64,000 bases of DNA from Thecaphora thlaspeos (taxonomy: Eukaryota > Basidiomycota > Ustilaginomycetes > Urocystidales > Glomosporiaceae). The stretch covers positions 1,054,001-1,118,000 of the forward strand of contig UWYS01000002.1 in NCBI GenBank assembly GCA_900291925.1. Reading direction: 5' to 3'. A model generated the notes under the pieces. The model was not told where the DNA came from and ran no database searches. It saw nothing but the letters and a program-made list of their open reading frames with translations. A program made the position numbers and the translations under genes. The stretch's first letter is position 1. Every line of letters starts with the position of its first letter. Below, piece after piece: positions 32,231-44,271 of this stretch.

Positions 32231-35200
32231 TCAGCGACTCGACATCTCTAGGACCTTGAGCGTCATCGTCAGTCCCAGATCGGCAGCGGTGACGGGATCA
32301 GTCACGGCCTCGTGTACCGTCGCGAGCGCCTCTACGCACGCCGCCCTACCGCCGGGACCCAGCACATAGCCCGCCTGGGCCGGGGCGTACGAGACGATGA
32401 TCTCTCTCGCCTTTCCCGCTGTCTGCATTCTCTCTTGCGCCGTCCGTTCCGGCCAAGACTCGGTAGACCACATGTCGTCAGGCCAGTACAAGCCGAGCAA
32501 CGCCTCCGTCCACCCCGCAAAGCTCTCCATGTCGAGCGACGAGGCGGCTTCGTTGAACGTCGAGACCAGACTGCCCGAATACGTCGTCCGTACCACCTGC
32601 TCGAGTACGCGCAGCATCCCGCGCCGCAACGTCCAGCCACCTTGCAGGTTGAAGGCTTCGTCCGCGACGGCAAAGATGGCAGAGAGAATCTGGTCCAGGT
32701 CCTTGGCGCTCATCTGGGCCCCGGCGGCGGAAGATAAACCAGAAGATCCGCGGTGGTGACCCGAGGGCGAACCGGTGCGAGAGGGAAAGCCGGATGTCTC
32801 GCTCGAGACGCTATCGAGGAAGGGACTAGCGCCGTCGACCAGGCTTGTGTCACCTCCTTCAGCGCCGGCGGCAGCAGCAGCAGCCGACGACAGACCCCCC
32901 GCCGGCGACGAGCCCACCCCCCGCACTACCCCTTCAACGGTCGGTCGCAGCACAGCTCTGGGCGCCGGCATCGCTCCTGCTCCTAAACCGGCATCCCTCT
33001 GTCCACCCGCTACAGCCACTGATGTCTGCAGCCCGAAGCCAGTCTTAGCCGTCTTGCCAACCGCCTCGACGCCGCTGACGATGTTCTTACCGATCCCGCC
33101 AAAGAAGGCTGCCGGTCCACCCCTCTCCCTCACCGCCTCGGCCGGCGCACCCGCTCGATTCTTGTCCATGAACCTCTGCATCGTCGGGTTCGAGGCGAGG
33201 TGGTCCACCATAGAGGACGCCAGCAGCGCCTGGAGATATGCCTCAATCTCGGCGCAGAAGGGCGCACTGCTCTTGCCCTTGGGCGACGGGAGGCGCGGAG
33301 GCGGGTTGGACGAGCGTGGCATGCGCTGTAGCTCGGCGTCGAGCGCCTCGAGCTCGGACCACCGGCGAAGCAGGACAAAGCCGTCGCCGCTGCCGCCGTC
33401 GGACGAGATGCCTTCGACGACGATCATCACCTCCAGACTTCGCGCATCAAGCGGCCCGGCCTTGCCGGCGTTGTTACTGACGTCTGTGACCATCACTTCT
33501 GCCGGCGCGGGCAGGCTTCGCGTGTCATTCTGTACGGGTCCGGCGTTCGGTGAACCCGCCTCGGTCGGCGAGGCCGTGGCGGCGACGAAGCCGGTCGGAC
33601 CAACGCTGTCCGTCATTCCCGCCGCCGATGCGCTGGGTTGGCGACGAGTAAGAGGCTGAGAGGCGGCGGAGCTGAAGCGAGACGATGGTGCGGGCGACGG
33701 CCTCGGCGGAACCGACGGCGGCCGCGAGGGAGGCTGAGGCTGAGAGAGCTGCGTCACTGCGCCGCTGATCGGCGTGGTGGGTCCTGTGTTCTTGCGCCTT
33801 GGCTCGTACGCTAGGGGCCACGGCGCCGTCGCCGATGCCGATTCAGGCGTAGTCAGAGATAGCAAAGGCTCTTCGGCCCGCTGCGCCGCGCCTGCAAAGG
33901 CCCTCTGCGGCGAGGTCTGCGGCGCGGACGGTCGCACTTGCTTCAGAAAGCAGCGATACAGGAACTGTAGTTGGTCATAGATATCGGCCTGCAGCGGTTC
34001 GAGCGTCGCCATGCTCGGCTCGTGCCGCAGCCGTTCCAACGTGTGCGCGAGGACGCTGCGGAGAGATGCTCCTCCCCGCCCGCTGTTTGTGCCATCGCTG
34101 GGCAGGCGATGCAGCGCCTTCATCAAGATGTTGGAGGCGTCGGCCTGCAGCGTGCGTGCGTCGAGAGCTTCGAACTGTACGATGGTCGACAAGGTACTGA
34201 GCTGCGTGTGCAGGCGCAGCACGGCCTCGCCTTCGCCCGGTCTGCAGACGGGCTCCCGTGCCTCTTCAAGGAACGACTCGAAAGCATCGTAGGCCGAGCT
34301 CGCCTGGCCCGATAGAACCTGTTCCAGCGATGGAAAGTCGCGGCCTGAATCCGGTGCCTTGGCGGGCGACGAGGACGGCCCTTTCGGCGGAAGCGCCGGT
34401 ACAGAACGTGAAGCCTCCGCTGTCGGCGTCGAGATCGGTACAGCTGCGGTTGCGTCAGGGATCGTGTAGACATCCGTCCAGGCCGCGGATCGAGCCTGGT
34501 CGTCATACGCTTCTGCTCGAAGGCTCCTCTTGAGCGAGTCGGGCAGTGGCGGGTCGGACAGGCCGGACGGCATGTCCAGTCTCATGGAAGGCGGCGGGAT
34601 CCCTGTTCGCTCTGCTGCTGCCTCGCCGTTGCCGACGGGTCCAAGGAGCGTGTTGCCCACCTCGCTGAGGCCCTCTCCCACGACGTTGGCCGTCCGTTCC
34701 GCGGCACCGGCGACGCTGCTGAACGCCGAAGTGGCGAAACCACCGAGCGCCAACAACGGATCCGCACCTGGTGCCTTGCTCGCAGCCGGCCGTTCTTGGG
34801 CATTCGCTGCGGAACTGCGGGGCAGCGATTCGTGGAGCTCGTGCGACGTGAGCTTCCCCATATCGGCTGGCGAAAGAAGGTCGTCCTCTGCGGCAAACAG
34901 CCCTCGTGTTGCTTGCACGGGGTCGATCGGCCGCCGAGCGGTCTGGCCGGCACCCCCGCTGATGGCGCTCCCTGCGACCCCGTCAGCCACCTTCTTGACC
35001 GCCTCGAGCTCTTTGGGCGACAGCGTCTTGTCGTGCAGGCTGGTCTCGCTCGCCAGTTCGCCCCACTTGACGATTTGCATGTTGATGAAGTCCGGGTCGC
35101 TCGTGTACTGGACTGCCTCCCAGAATTGCTTCGTGAGGATCTCGGTCATCAGCGAAACGACGACGGGAGACTGTTTCTCTGCGCTGCACATGTTTCGAGA

Positions 35201-36278
35201 GAGCAGCCTGCGTACGGCTCTCCGCAGCGACTCGATCCGTGCCGACGAATTGGGCCAGGTATGGTCCGAATCGACCGCGTTGTCGGCGGAGCCTGCTGCC
35301 AACGGACTGCTCGACGTCTGCATCCCTCTCCGCCTTCGGCGCAACGCGGAGAGGACTACGCTCTGCGATGTCAGCAGGAGCTCAGATGTGGCATCGACGT
35401 TGCGCAGCTTGCCGAGGCGGAGGTAGACGCTGGCGACCATATGAGAGATGCTCTCTTCGGCCACTCTCGGGAAGCCAGGGTGGGCAAACGTGATGGGATC
35501 GTACCTGAAATCGTTCGCGCAGAGAAGATGAGAAGAGCAGGTGAGGTCGACGGCTCCGGTTGATTTTGACATCGGCTTGCACGGCTCAGACTCACCAGTA
35601 CCTGACAAAGTCGCGCACGACAAGCCCGACCAGATGCTGGACCGGCTTGCGCAGCGGTGGACCTATGGTCGCCATCGAGAGCTGCTTCCCGCCAGCGACG
35701 AGCATCTCCGACTGCGCCGTCTTCGGCGGGTATGGCTCGGATGGCGATAATTCTGGCTTATTTTCATCCTGAGAGTCGTGGCTGAACAGGAGGTACCTTG
35801 CAGGGTCGAACTTGCTTCGCGCCTGCTGCGCAGGTACGAAGGCAAGATGTCAGGCCGGCCGTCAGTGAGCAATTCCGTGCGCCGAAGAGCTCCGAGCATG
35901 ATTCTGCGCTTACCTTGGTCGAAGCGTCGCCTGATGGTAGCTCTAGCAGAGTACGGATCCAGGGGTTGCAGAGGAGGAGGCTGCGAAGTTGGTGCGATTT
36001 GTGGGCAACAGAGAGGTCAGCCATGCTCCGTCGCTGCAGTGAGACGCACGGCCGACTCACGCAGAAGCTCCCAGCACGAGGACGAGGTTCCAAGGTCCGG
36101 CTCGGAAAAGTGCTAAGGATACGGCGACGACGAAGCCCGAGTAGATGAGATTCTGCGGGCTTCCCTGCTGTGGCGATGCACTGCGCTGACTGTGAGCGGC
36201 GTCCGGCCCTTGTCTATGAACGTCGTCGTAATGATCGCCTCGTCGATCCTCTTGGGTAGCTGAGCGGTTCGCGTTCAT
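32231..36278 (-). CDS. MDM1/SNX13-like membrane-anchored sorting nexin (PXA-PX-nexin C)
   Basis: Exons 36278-36061, 35980-35914, 35825-35596 and 35504-32231 sum to 3,789 nt (1,262 residues). Residues about 44-72 are a hydrophobic hairpin anchor (LIYSGFVVAVSLALF). A PXA domain starts near residue 150 (PVQHLVGLVVRDFVRYWYD) and continues past the last intron. A long disordered middle follows. A PX domain lies near residues 870-960 (FVLLRRWSELEALDAELQRM) and the nexin-C domain near 1,095-1,240 (VADEAFNLQGGWTLRRGML). Yeast Mdm1 tethers the ER to the vacuole and binds lipids (established knowledge). The first intron is set to 80 nt because it has a CTGAC branch site and a TTCGCAG acceptor; a 35-nt alternative is less likely. 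No RGS domain was recognised. Confidence 0.88.
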
Positions 36279-36634
36279 TGCGGCAGCTTCTATCTATAGC
36301 CGCAAGCGAGGGCGATGTAGCGGCAGAGGAAGCGGGTTGGATATGGAAGAGGGCATGGAGGAAGGGAGGAGGGAAGAGGTGAGGGTGGGGAGGCATGGAT
36401 CAGGCGAGCGGCGGCTACAGCTGGCGCCTCCTCGGCCGCCGCACGGCATCCCATGTGGAGGCCTTCCCCGATTCCCCCGCGGGGCGGCGGCGCCCTCCCC
36501 CCGATCTCATCAGCATCGGCGAGGGAGCCCAGAGTCGCCATTCGACGACAGCGGATCATCATCATCACCATCGCACTTGTCATGCTTGTCATTGCGGTCA
36601 TTGCATCGTACTTCTCACCCTTACCATTCATACA
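36279..36634. other. Short tandem-gene spacer
   Basis: About 355 nt holding the promoter of the MDM1-like gene and the 3' end of the upstream transporter, both on the minus strand. GAGG/CCTC-rich; no gene. Confidence 0.55.
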
Positions 36635-38697
36635 TCAGATCGTGAACCTAAACGTCGGGTTCCTATCCCCGATCGGCGCCTTTGTCAGGCCCTGGTCGAC
36701 GAGGCGCTGGTACTCGGTCCAGTTTTCCTCTCGCTCTCCGCGCTCCCGCTTCGCGTTTTCTCGGTAGCAGTACAGTCCGTTGAGCGCCACTAGGATCCAG
36801 GCGAGACAGAGAGCGCCCAGCACGACAGAATGACCCTGCGCATAGCGAGGCGCCCACTCCGAGGGATAGATGAACGTCGCAACGAACCCAGCCAGGTTGG
36901 CCAGCATCAGCTGGAACGCACCGACCGTGGTACGCTTGGTAAGCCCCGAGGAGTTGTTGACGGGGATTGCCAAGCTGTGGAGTCGTAGGTGTAGGTCAGA
37001 AATTTGCCTGGGCGAGTCAGCAAGGCATGCCTAACAGCGAAGATGGGTAAGGTGCGTAAGAGAGTCAACTTACATGCAGGGAACGCTCGGGTAGATGCCG
37101 AGAGCGATCAGAAAGACGGCGGCGTAGTTGACCTCGGGATTCGACGTGGCGAGCAGGATAATGTACCCGATCATCGGTAGCGGAAGAAGCCCAAGGATGA
37201 AGGCTGCGCGCATCTGCGTGCGGTCAGCAAAGTAGGCCACCACCACGACGGCGATAGTCGCCGGGATGAAGCTGATAGTGAGCGTGAGAGGTCGGGGAAA
37301 TAGAGTCAGTAAGGGCATCTACGGCTGGGGAAACCCTTTGAGTCGACATGCGCCGCTACACTCACGGCGGTACGGTCAGCGGCTGGACCTTGGTCGAGCT
37401 GATGTCGGGGTAGATGCCGCGCAGGATGGTCGGAAGGAATAGGTTGTACGAGTACAGGCAGGTGCAGATGAACATATACGCCCATCCGCTCAACCATGCT
37501 TGGACGTTCATCAGACCTCTACGAAGCTCGCGCCACTCGAATTGCTCGTGCTCCAGCACGACCGCTTCGTGCCTCATCCCACCCGTCGCACTCGTAGCGG
37601 AGGGGCCAGTGAGCACATCCTTCGACTCACGCGTCAGCTCGTGCGAGATTTTCTCGCCCTGCGTGTAGCCGTTGTTGCTATTGAGAGTGACGGCGCTGAC
37701 GAGGCCCGAGTTCTCGGCGCGCATGCTCTGCGTGTCCCAATCGAGAGCCGACAACATGATCTCGCGCTCCTCGGTCGACAAGAATTTGGAGCCCTCGACC
37801 GATACAGGCAGTCACCAGCATGCGATGGCAGCACATGCGCAAGTGCTGATACCCTCGATACAAAAGATCCATCGCCATCCAGCAAGACCTCCCAGGCCGT
37901 CCATCTGCAGAAGCCCCGATGCTAGGAGGCCTTCAAAGGCACCAGCTGGCAGACACGTACGAGTGGCAGGTAAAAGTTGATGTTGGCAAGAATTTGACGA
38001 AATCGACCAGAGGTTTGGCCGTCTTTCTATCTACTCACCGAGCGAGGAGCCGGCGTAGAAGTAGGCAATCCGAACCTGGACCATGTAGCGCGGGTACATC
38101 GACGAGAGGTGGAGGGGAATACCGGGCAGAAGGCCGCCTGCGTCGTGGAGGTTTCGGTCGAAAGGTTGGATCAGCGTAATGTCTTCAAAGACGCGTCTCG
38201 AGAGCACCACGCAGCGACTCACCCTCGAACAGGCCCAACAGGATCCTGATGACCGAGATGCCGGCAAAGTTCTGGACAAAAGCCGAGGCAACCTCGACGA
38301 CGCCCCAGCAGAAGACGAGTAAGAGGAGCCAGTACTTTGCGCCGACCCTTCGCAGCAGTATGTTGGACGGCAGCTCTGCCAAGATATAAGTGATATAAAA
38401 GATGGCGAGCACGATGTTAAAGTGCTTGCCGACGAGTTTGAGGTCCTGAACGAGTCCTGCCTCCTTGGCGTTGCCTACGTTTGATCTGTCGATGAAGCTG
38501 GCGAGAAACAGCAATTCCAAAGGTGGGACGGCGCGCCAATCGAGCTTCCGAACGCCCCGACGCCACACCCTGGCGTGGTCCTCGGAGACGGGCACACCGC
38601 GAGTGTCAAAGGCGAGGGGAGCGGGTGGCGCCTCGAGGGCCATGATGGTGATGTCGGCAGTCTCCAGCTCTGTCTTTGTGTCGTCGAACCCCATCAT
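36635..38697 (-). pseudogene. MFS transporter, allantoate permease (Dal5/ACS) family, with an in-frame stop
   Basis: Exons 38697-38223, 38137-38039, 37945-37366, 37271-37074 and 36974-36635 sum to 1,692 nt, and every junction keeps frame. Family segments are present: FLASFIDRSNVGNAKEAGL after TM1, NILLRRVGAKYWLL, the exon-3 motif SGLLQMDGLGGLAGWRWIF, and KFLSTEEREI. The C-terminal half has a tryptophan-rich helix (WLSGWAYMFICTCLYSYNLF) and the final bundle. Family substrates are small organic anions such as ureidosuccinate or vitamins. Codon 236 is TGA (37814-37812), inside the CACAAIACW-stop-LP segment where relatives have an uninterrupted TM6 helix. No intron removes it, so the product would stop half-way. 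The base after the stop is C, followed by TG, a somewhat leaky context; I infer a pseudogene, with readthrough untested. Confidence 0.8.
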
Positions 38698-39771
38698 GAT
38701 GATGTTGTCGGGCGTCAGGCAACGTCGCTGAAAAAGGAGTGTTGGGCAGGCAGAAGCAAAAGGAAGGTGGCAAAAGGGACTTTAATTGGCTTGACGGCCA
38801 GCGCTGGTCCCTTATAAGGGTTGCAGTGAACAGCGCAGGTGGCGAAAGGGCTCTCGCTGAGGCGATCCGCCGGTGTCCATCGCGAGACTAGCGGGGTCAA
38901 ACAGGCGCCAGGCCCGTCTTTCGGGACACTCTCCCCCTAGTGACCCTGCAGAGGGAACCCCAAGGCATGGCAGGACACGAAGTGTGGGGCTCCGATCGTT
39001 GCATACAGCTGGCATCGTGTGGGGTCGGCGGCGGCGTCCCAGCAGAGACTCAGCACCGCCGAGCTCATGATGCAGCAAGCTTGAGCCGGTGGCAAGGGTT
39101 CCATGCGGCGGCAAAAGCGGGCCGGTGTCTAGACGGCGCAACGCATGGTAAGTACCGTACGGCCACCCGCCAGCCTGTTGACGATACTGTATGGAAACGG
39201 AGGAAGCGAGCGTGGGAAGGAGTCGGGCAAGTCAAGGGCAAGATCTGGTTGCCGGTTTGTGGGGAAGGTGAAGCAGGGGAGGTAGGAGGGCAAGGGACGA
39301 GAGGGCCTAGCGCGCTCGCTGACAAGCGCGTGGGCAAGCAAGAATGCCGTCGGAGTGGCGGCACCGCACCTCGGCCCACACCTCGCGGCCGCCGGAGATT
39401 CACCGGGGACCTCTGTCAGAGACCGGCGGCTTCTCCTGCCACCCGGACGGGATCCAGCCGGAGAGCTTGACGCGAAGCAACTCCTCGCCCTCATCTCATC
39501 ACCCCCGACATGATTGAGACGGGAAACGGTATCGTATTAGACGTGCAGAACGTGAGACCTAAGCGTCAGTGTTGGAGAGTAGTGTTCACCGATTTGGATA
39601 AGGGCGTGAACCGGTTGTACAATCGTATGCGAGTAGGGGAGCGCTTCGTATCGTCGAAGAGATGAGCAAGGCAGATGCAACAGCATTATACTCGGCAGAG
39701 CGATTCAGCATCATCTACTGCCCGCGGACCCTCGACCGTCGTGCGAGGCCGGAGGAGAGGAGACATTTCTC
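38698..39771. other. Spacer between the two transporter genes
   Basis: Promoter of the Dal5-type gene on the left, 3' flank of the DHA1-type gene on the right. No coding frame supported. Confidence 0.55.
38809..38820 (-). promoter_or_regulatory. Palindromic TATA-like element upstream of the Dal5-type gene
   Basis: The sequence CCCTTATAAGGG is a perfect 12-nt palindrome 112 nt before the ATG. Position and TTATAA core suit a TATA box. Confidence 0.45.
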
Positions 39772-42012
39772 TCAGGGCGAGCCCTCCTTGACCTTCTCGT
39801 TTTCGGCGGCAGTCGACGTCGGGGTCAGAGCGCGGGTGGCGCTCGCAGAGGTGCGGCCGCTCTCGTAGGCGCCGCCGTTGGGCTTGGACTCGATATCCCT
39901 GTACGCGCCGATGACGGGTCCGTCCTGCTCGCCCTCCCCGGTCTCGAACGCGGCGTACTTCGACTTGGCTCGGATCCTCTCGCCGTACTTGATCAGAACG
40001 AATGGGATCGGGATGGCCAGAGCGAGAAGGCAGCCGAGCAGGGTGCCGGCGCCCCACACATCGAGTCGGCGGAACATTTGCGTGCTGAAAAGGGGGAAGG
40101 ATGCCGCGAGGATGTTCCTGATGAAGCCCTGCGCGGAGATCGCCGAGGCACCGTACTCGCTGCCGTAGGCGTCCGCGAGATACTGCCGTGACAGAGGTGA
40201 TAAATAGACGTAGCGATGGCGACGAGAAGCGGAAGCGGGAGCGGGGAGTGGTGAGGGGGTTTCCGAGGCGTCAGCGCAAATTCACGAGGCAAAATTCCAA
40301 AATCGACACAGCACCTGATCAGTCAGGCCACCAGGAAGCGCCCACTCACCTGTTGGATGGCCTCGAAGATAAAGTAGATGCCCATTACGAGCAGGACGAG
40401 CGCAAGCTCGGGAGCGATCCAGGGCTCGAAGCGGTCGCCGTTCTCGGTCGGCGAGGTGAAGGCAAAGATGAACATGCCGACCGTCGCGAGGATGCCGCCC
40501 ACACAGGCGTAGTAGAGGCGGGCCTCGGGGACTGCGATGCCATTGTTGCGGGCCTGGGCGCGATCGTAGAGGCTCTTGCTGTGGAATGACAACCCAAAGG
40601 CGAGGAAGCAGGCGATCACGGGGCCAAAGTAGGCAAGGCCACCGTTGCCGACGCTCCAGCCGTGACGCTCTTGGAACTGCGCACCGCGCGAAACAGGTGG
40701 CAAGAAATGATTAGGTGTCTTCCGCTTCAGCTTGCTGCGCACTCGCTTAAAGTCCAAAGCATCGACCTCTCGCGTCTCGAGCTACTCACGACGATGGGGA
40801 TAGCACTGAAGAAGGCGAAGATGAGCGCCCAGGCGTAGGCAATGTAGACTGTTGTCGTTCAGATGTCAATGTTGGAAGACGTCGGCGAAAGCAGAAAGAG
40901 GTCAGCACGCTATGCGGGAGAGAGATATATCCGGCGGAGCTGAGGCCGTTTAGCCGCGGTGCAGGCTCTTCAGAGCGTAACTCACCGGAGAAGATGAGTA
41001 CGACGGGCTCCTTGACGGCGAGCATGGCGGCACGGGTGGTTGAGACGTGCAGGAGGCCCTTGAGCGATGGAGCCTCGAGCTCAGAAGGTGCACGGTATCG
41101 CTGATCACCGGTCTTCTTGCGCAGCTTCTTGGCCTTCCTCTGGAGGAGGACCGAGCCGCGCGTCTCGCGGAGCAGGATAAATTCGAGCACGACGACGGCT
41201 CCGTTGACGATCAGCTGCACCCACTGGATCCATCTCCAGCCCTTCTCCTGGAGGATGTAGCCGCAGTAGAGCGGAGCGCCAACCGTACCGGCAACGGCGA
41301 CCAGCGAAAACAGAGCTACCGGAGTGCCTCGCTCCTTCGGGCGCCAAATATCGCTGAGGGTACCCGGAATAATTGTGGTTCCTGCTGCTCCGAAGGCGCC
41401 CGAGAGGAAGCGAGCGACGAGCACTGTCCCGATGTTCTTGGCGAGGGCGAGCGGGATAAACCAGACGGTGAAGAGGGCGTAGCAGCCGAGGTAGACTGGG
41501 TTGCGTCCGACGAACTCGGAGAGCGGGCCGAGGAAGAGCGGGACGATCGAGAAGGCTCCGTTGAAGAGCAGCATGCCCACCTGACCGATCTCGGTCGAGA
41601 CGCCAAGCTCTTCCGTCATCGGACCCATGCCGACCGAATAGCCGGCGGTCGCGAGTCCGATGAACAGGCACATAGCACAGAGGAGGGAGGTCGTCATCCA
41701 CTTGCGCGTGAGGCTCCAGTTGAGAGGGTTCTCGGGGTCGTCAGGGCCGTCCCATACGACGAGGATGATGTTGTCGTCGTTGACACCGTTGGGGAGGCTG
41801 GCGTCTTTGCGCGAAGCGGGAGCGGCCTCCTTGCTCTTGCGGCTCCAGAGGCTGTTCTTGCGCGAAGCGGATGCGGAGTGTCCTTCCTGGGAAGCGGCCG
41901 TCGACTCCGCTGCAGTCGCAGCCGGGGCCGAAGCGTCGGCATCGGACGTAGCATAGCGCTCTCCGCTCGAGAGAAAGTTGGTGTGGATCGACGAAGCCTT
42001 TTTCATGACCAT
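39772..42012 (-). CDS. MFS transporter, DHA1 drug:proton antiporter / polyamine-type
   Basis: Exons 42012-40986, 40848-40790, 40676-40350 and 40182-39772 sum to 1,824 nt (607 residues), all with clear GT-AG borders. A cytosolic N-terminus of about 100 residues leads to DPENPLNWSLTRKWMTTSLL, the family entry motif before TM1. The A-like loop follows TM2 (GPLSEFVGRNPVYLGCY). The antiporter motif C region is represented by GYSVGMGPMTEELGVS. The second half contains GNGGLAYFGPVIACFLAFGL and the exon-4 motif LADAYGSEYGASAISAQGF. The tail is charged. Plasma-membrane export of drugs, polyamines or related cations is inferred. Tandem with the broken Dal5-type transporter, but the two belong to different families. 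Confidence 0.92.
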
Positions 42013-42141
42013 GATGGGCGACGGAGGTAGGCCGGAACGGGACGAGGCCGTTTCGACGGGAGGAAAGGAAAGGAAAGGGGGGGTAGGTAGGGTGGTGATG
42101 GTGATGGTGATGGTGACGAGGGTAGAACGGGGCAGCCCTTG

Positions 42142-42147
42142 TATATA
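42142..42147 (-). promoter_or_regulatory. TATA box upstream of the DHA1-type gene
   Basis: TATATA about 130 nt before the start codon at 42012, in an otherwise GC-rich promoter. Confidence 0.5.
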
Positions 42148-44271
42148 GGCGAGGCACGGCAGTTTTGTAGGGGCAGACTCGGTGGCCGGCAAGGTGCGGC
42201 CAAGCAACACACGCAACTCTCTCGTTTCTCTTCCCTTCCCCTTCCCAGCTACTTCTCTGCCTTTCGTCAGGTGACCCAAGGTGAACACCCACGCTAGGAG
42301 AGAGCCAAGCTTGCACGCACGCGCGCACGCCCATCGTGGCCATGAGTTCGGTTTCCCCGCCGAGCCGCATCCGAGCACAGGATGAAAGCGGGCGAAGGCG
42401 GGTGCTCCGCTCTGGGCAGGGTAGCCCGGCCTGCAAACGCCATAAGCTTGGGGTTGAGGGCTAGGGCGAGGGCGTGAGGGCATCGCACCTCTCCGGCTTC
42501 GACCTGCTCACCATGATTAGGGGAGAGGCCGCCGCTTCGTGTCGGGTAAGGTCGGAGCTCCTCGGCCTGCGTGACGCTCCGGCACGCTAGCGCGAAGGTT
42601 CGCCCGGCTTAGATATTGGCAGTTGGCAGGATGCGTACATACGCTGCGGCCTTGTTCCGTCCTTGGACCTCCATCGCCGTTCGGACGAGAGGGGCAGGTG
42701 CTCGCCGCCCTTGGTGCTGGCGTGCATTCCAGCGAGCCTGGACGGGATGACGTCCTGTTCCGGGAGAACAAACGACAAGAAAGCCTGCCTGCAGACCCGA
42801 ACGCTGCGATTAGAAAATTCTTCGTCTGAATATTCTCCGATGCTGGGTGCCGTCGCCTCCGCTTGCTTTTATGGTGTGGGTCTTTGACAGGCCGGATGCC
42901 TGGCGCTGAGCTTGGTCGGCTGCCACCACGCACTCAACCGCCCCGCCCGCCGTCGGTCGCTGTCGTCGCCATCCATCCCGAGCACCATCAGAAGTCACCA
43001 TTTCTCTACCGTTGCTGCTATTCACATCAGCGTCATACTATGCCAATGTTTAGTACAAAGCCCGGTCGCTTTATTCGGCCAACGAGTTTGGCGTGGCCAG
43101 CAAAGCCGGGCCAACTTGTAGGTGGCTCCTCTATGGCAACAGCCGCCCAGGGTGCAGCGGAATAGTTTTCGGAGAATTTCTTAACAAGCTGTGTTCTGCC
43201 GGCTGGCAGGCAGGCAGGCTGATAACAGGTGGACACCGAGACCTCGCCGACGACGGTCGAACCCTGCTTGCCGTGTCGCATTCAAACTTTCTGTCGTCCA
43301 TCCGTCATTTCGGTTTGAGAGAGAAGGTGCATCGGCCGCTTGTTCCGCTGGTCCGCGGCGGCGGCCAGACGGGTCCCAAATGAGATCCGTTTATGTATGT
43401 ATGACGTCCGTCCCTCTTCCTGGGCGGGGCCGAAATCGCGAGACTTGGTCGTGGCCCAGAGCTCGAACTGGGTTGCGCTTCCAAATGGAGCGCACCACGA
43501 TCAAAGCTACCTACTCTGTAACTAGCTTATAAGTTCAGGCTCATGTATCAAGCTCGGGTACATTCGTGGTTCCAATATACCGCCACGAAGGACGCGAGTT
43601 TCGGCGGCGGTCCGTCTACCATGGCGTCGCGGAACGGTGCGGCTAACGCTAAGTAGTGCGGAACATGGCGGCTCGATGCGCGGCTGAACTGGAAACACGG
43701 CATGTCCAAGCGGTCTTCCTGGCAGACAGAGCCGTGCGTGATGTGGCAAATCCAACACAGACACATGCATCCTGTTGGCGAGCCCGAGCAAGATACGCAT
43801 GGACCTTGCGTTCCCCATTGAATAGCGGGCCTCGTAAAAGAGTTTGTGAGCGGAGCATCCGTGGAGTCTAACCTTGCCGTAACGTAGCAACTGCCGCACC
43901 TGCGCCTGCACCCGCACCCAGCCGCCCCGACTCACAAAGGTACGGTGCGGCGCGGGGGACGGAAAGGAGGCCAGGAAGGCTTCCCTTGCTCATGCCAAGA
44001 GCCGTCGCCCATGCCTCAGCGGGTTCGGTCTTCACGCTGTATCGTGACAACCCAGTCCTTAGGCGGATATGCCGAGCGGAAGAGACTCACACAGAGGACG
44101 TCCCGCCCCCACGACTCCGTCTCGCATCGGACCCTGGTGTGACTGGAAAGAGTTCGCATGTGGGGCAACTGGTGACTATAAAGTACAAAATGTATGTGAG
44201 AGAGACGGTTTCGTCTAGGTGATATGAACGCGAAAGGAGGAACGGCAGTCAATGGCAGCAATGTAGGTCCG
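42148..44271. other. Gene-free gap containing a structured 60-nt element
   Basis: About 2.1 kb without any supportable coding frame. The only notable content is the three-way-junction sequence at 43445-43504, listed separately. Confidence 0.55.
43445..43504 (+). other. Putative three-way-junction structured element (ncRNA or DNA cruciform candidate)
   Basis: A closing stem of 10 bp (43445-43454 with 43495-43504, one G-T wobble) encloses two hairpins almost without linkers. Hairpin 1 is CCCAG/CTGGG (43455-43459 with 43468-43472, 8-nt loop). Hairpin 2 is TGCGCT/AGCGCA plus CC/GG across a one-base bulge (43474-43482 with 43487-43494, loop AAAT). It lacks tRNA D-arm features and hammerhead core bases. 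Function unknown. Confidence 0.4.

Noticed and set aside
36026..36061. 35-nt first intron in the MDM1-like gene
   Set aside because: Too short for efficient splicing. An 80-nt alternative with branch site and TTCGCAG acceptor keeps the same frame.
43445..43504. tRNA gene reading of the three-way junction
   Set aside because: A TTCGAGC-like loop is present on the minus strand, but there is no A box/D-arm, the closing stem is 10 bp rather than 7, and no anticodon arm of proper geometry exists.
43445..43504. Hammerhead ribozyme reading of the three-way junction
   Set aside because: The conserved CUGANGA and GAAA core segments are absent; the junction has almost no unpaired bases.
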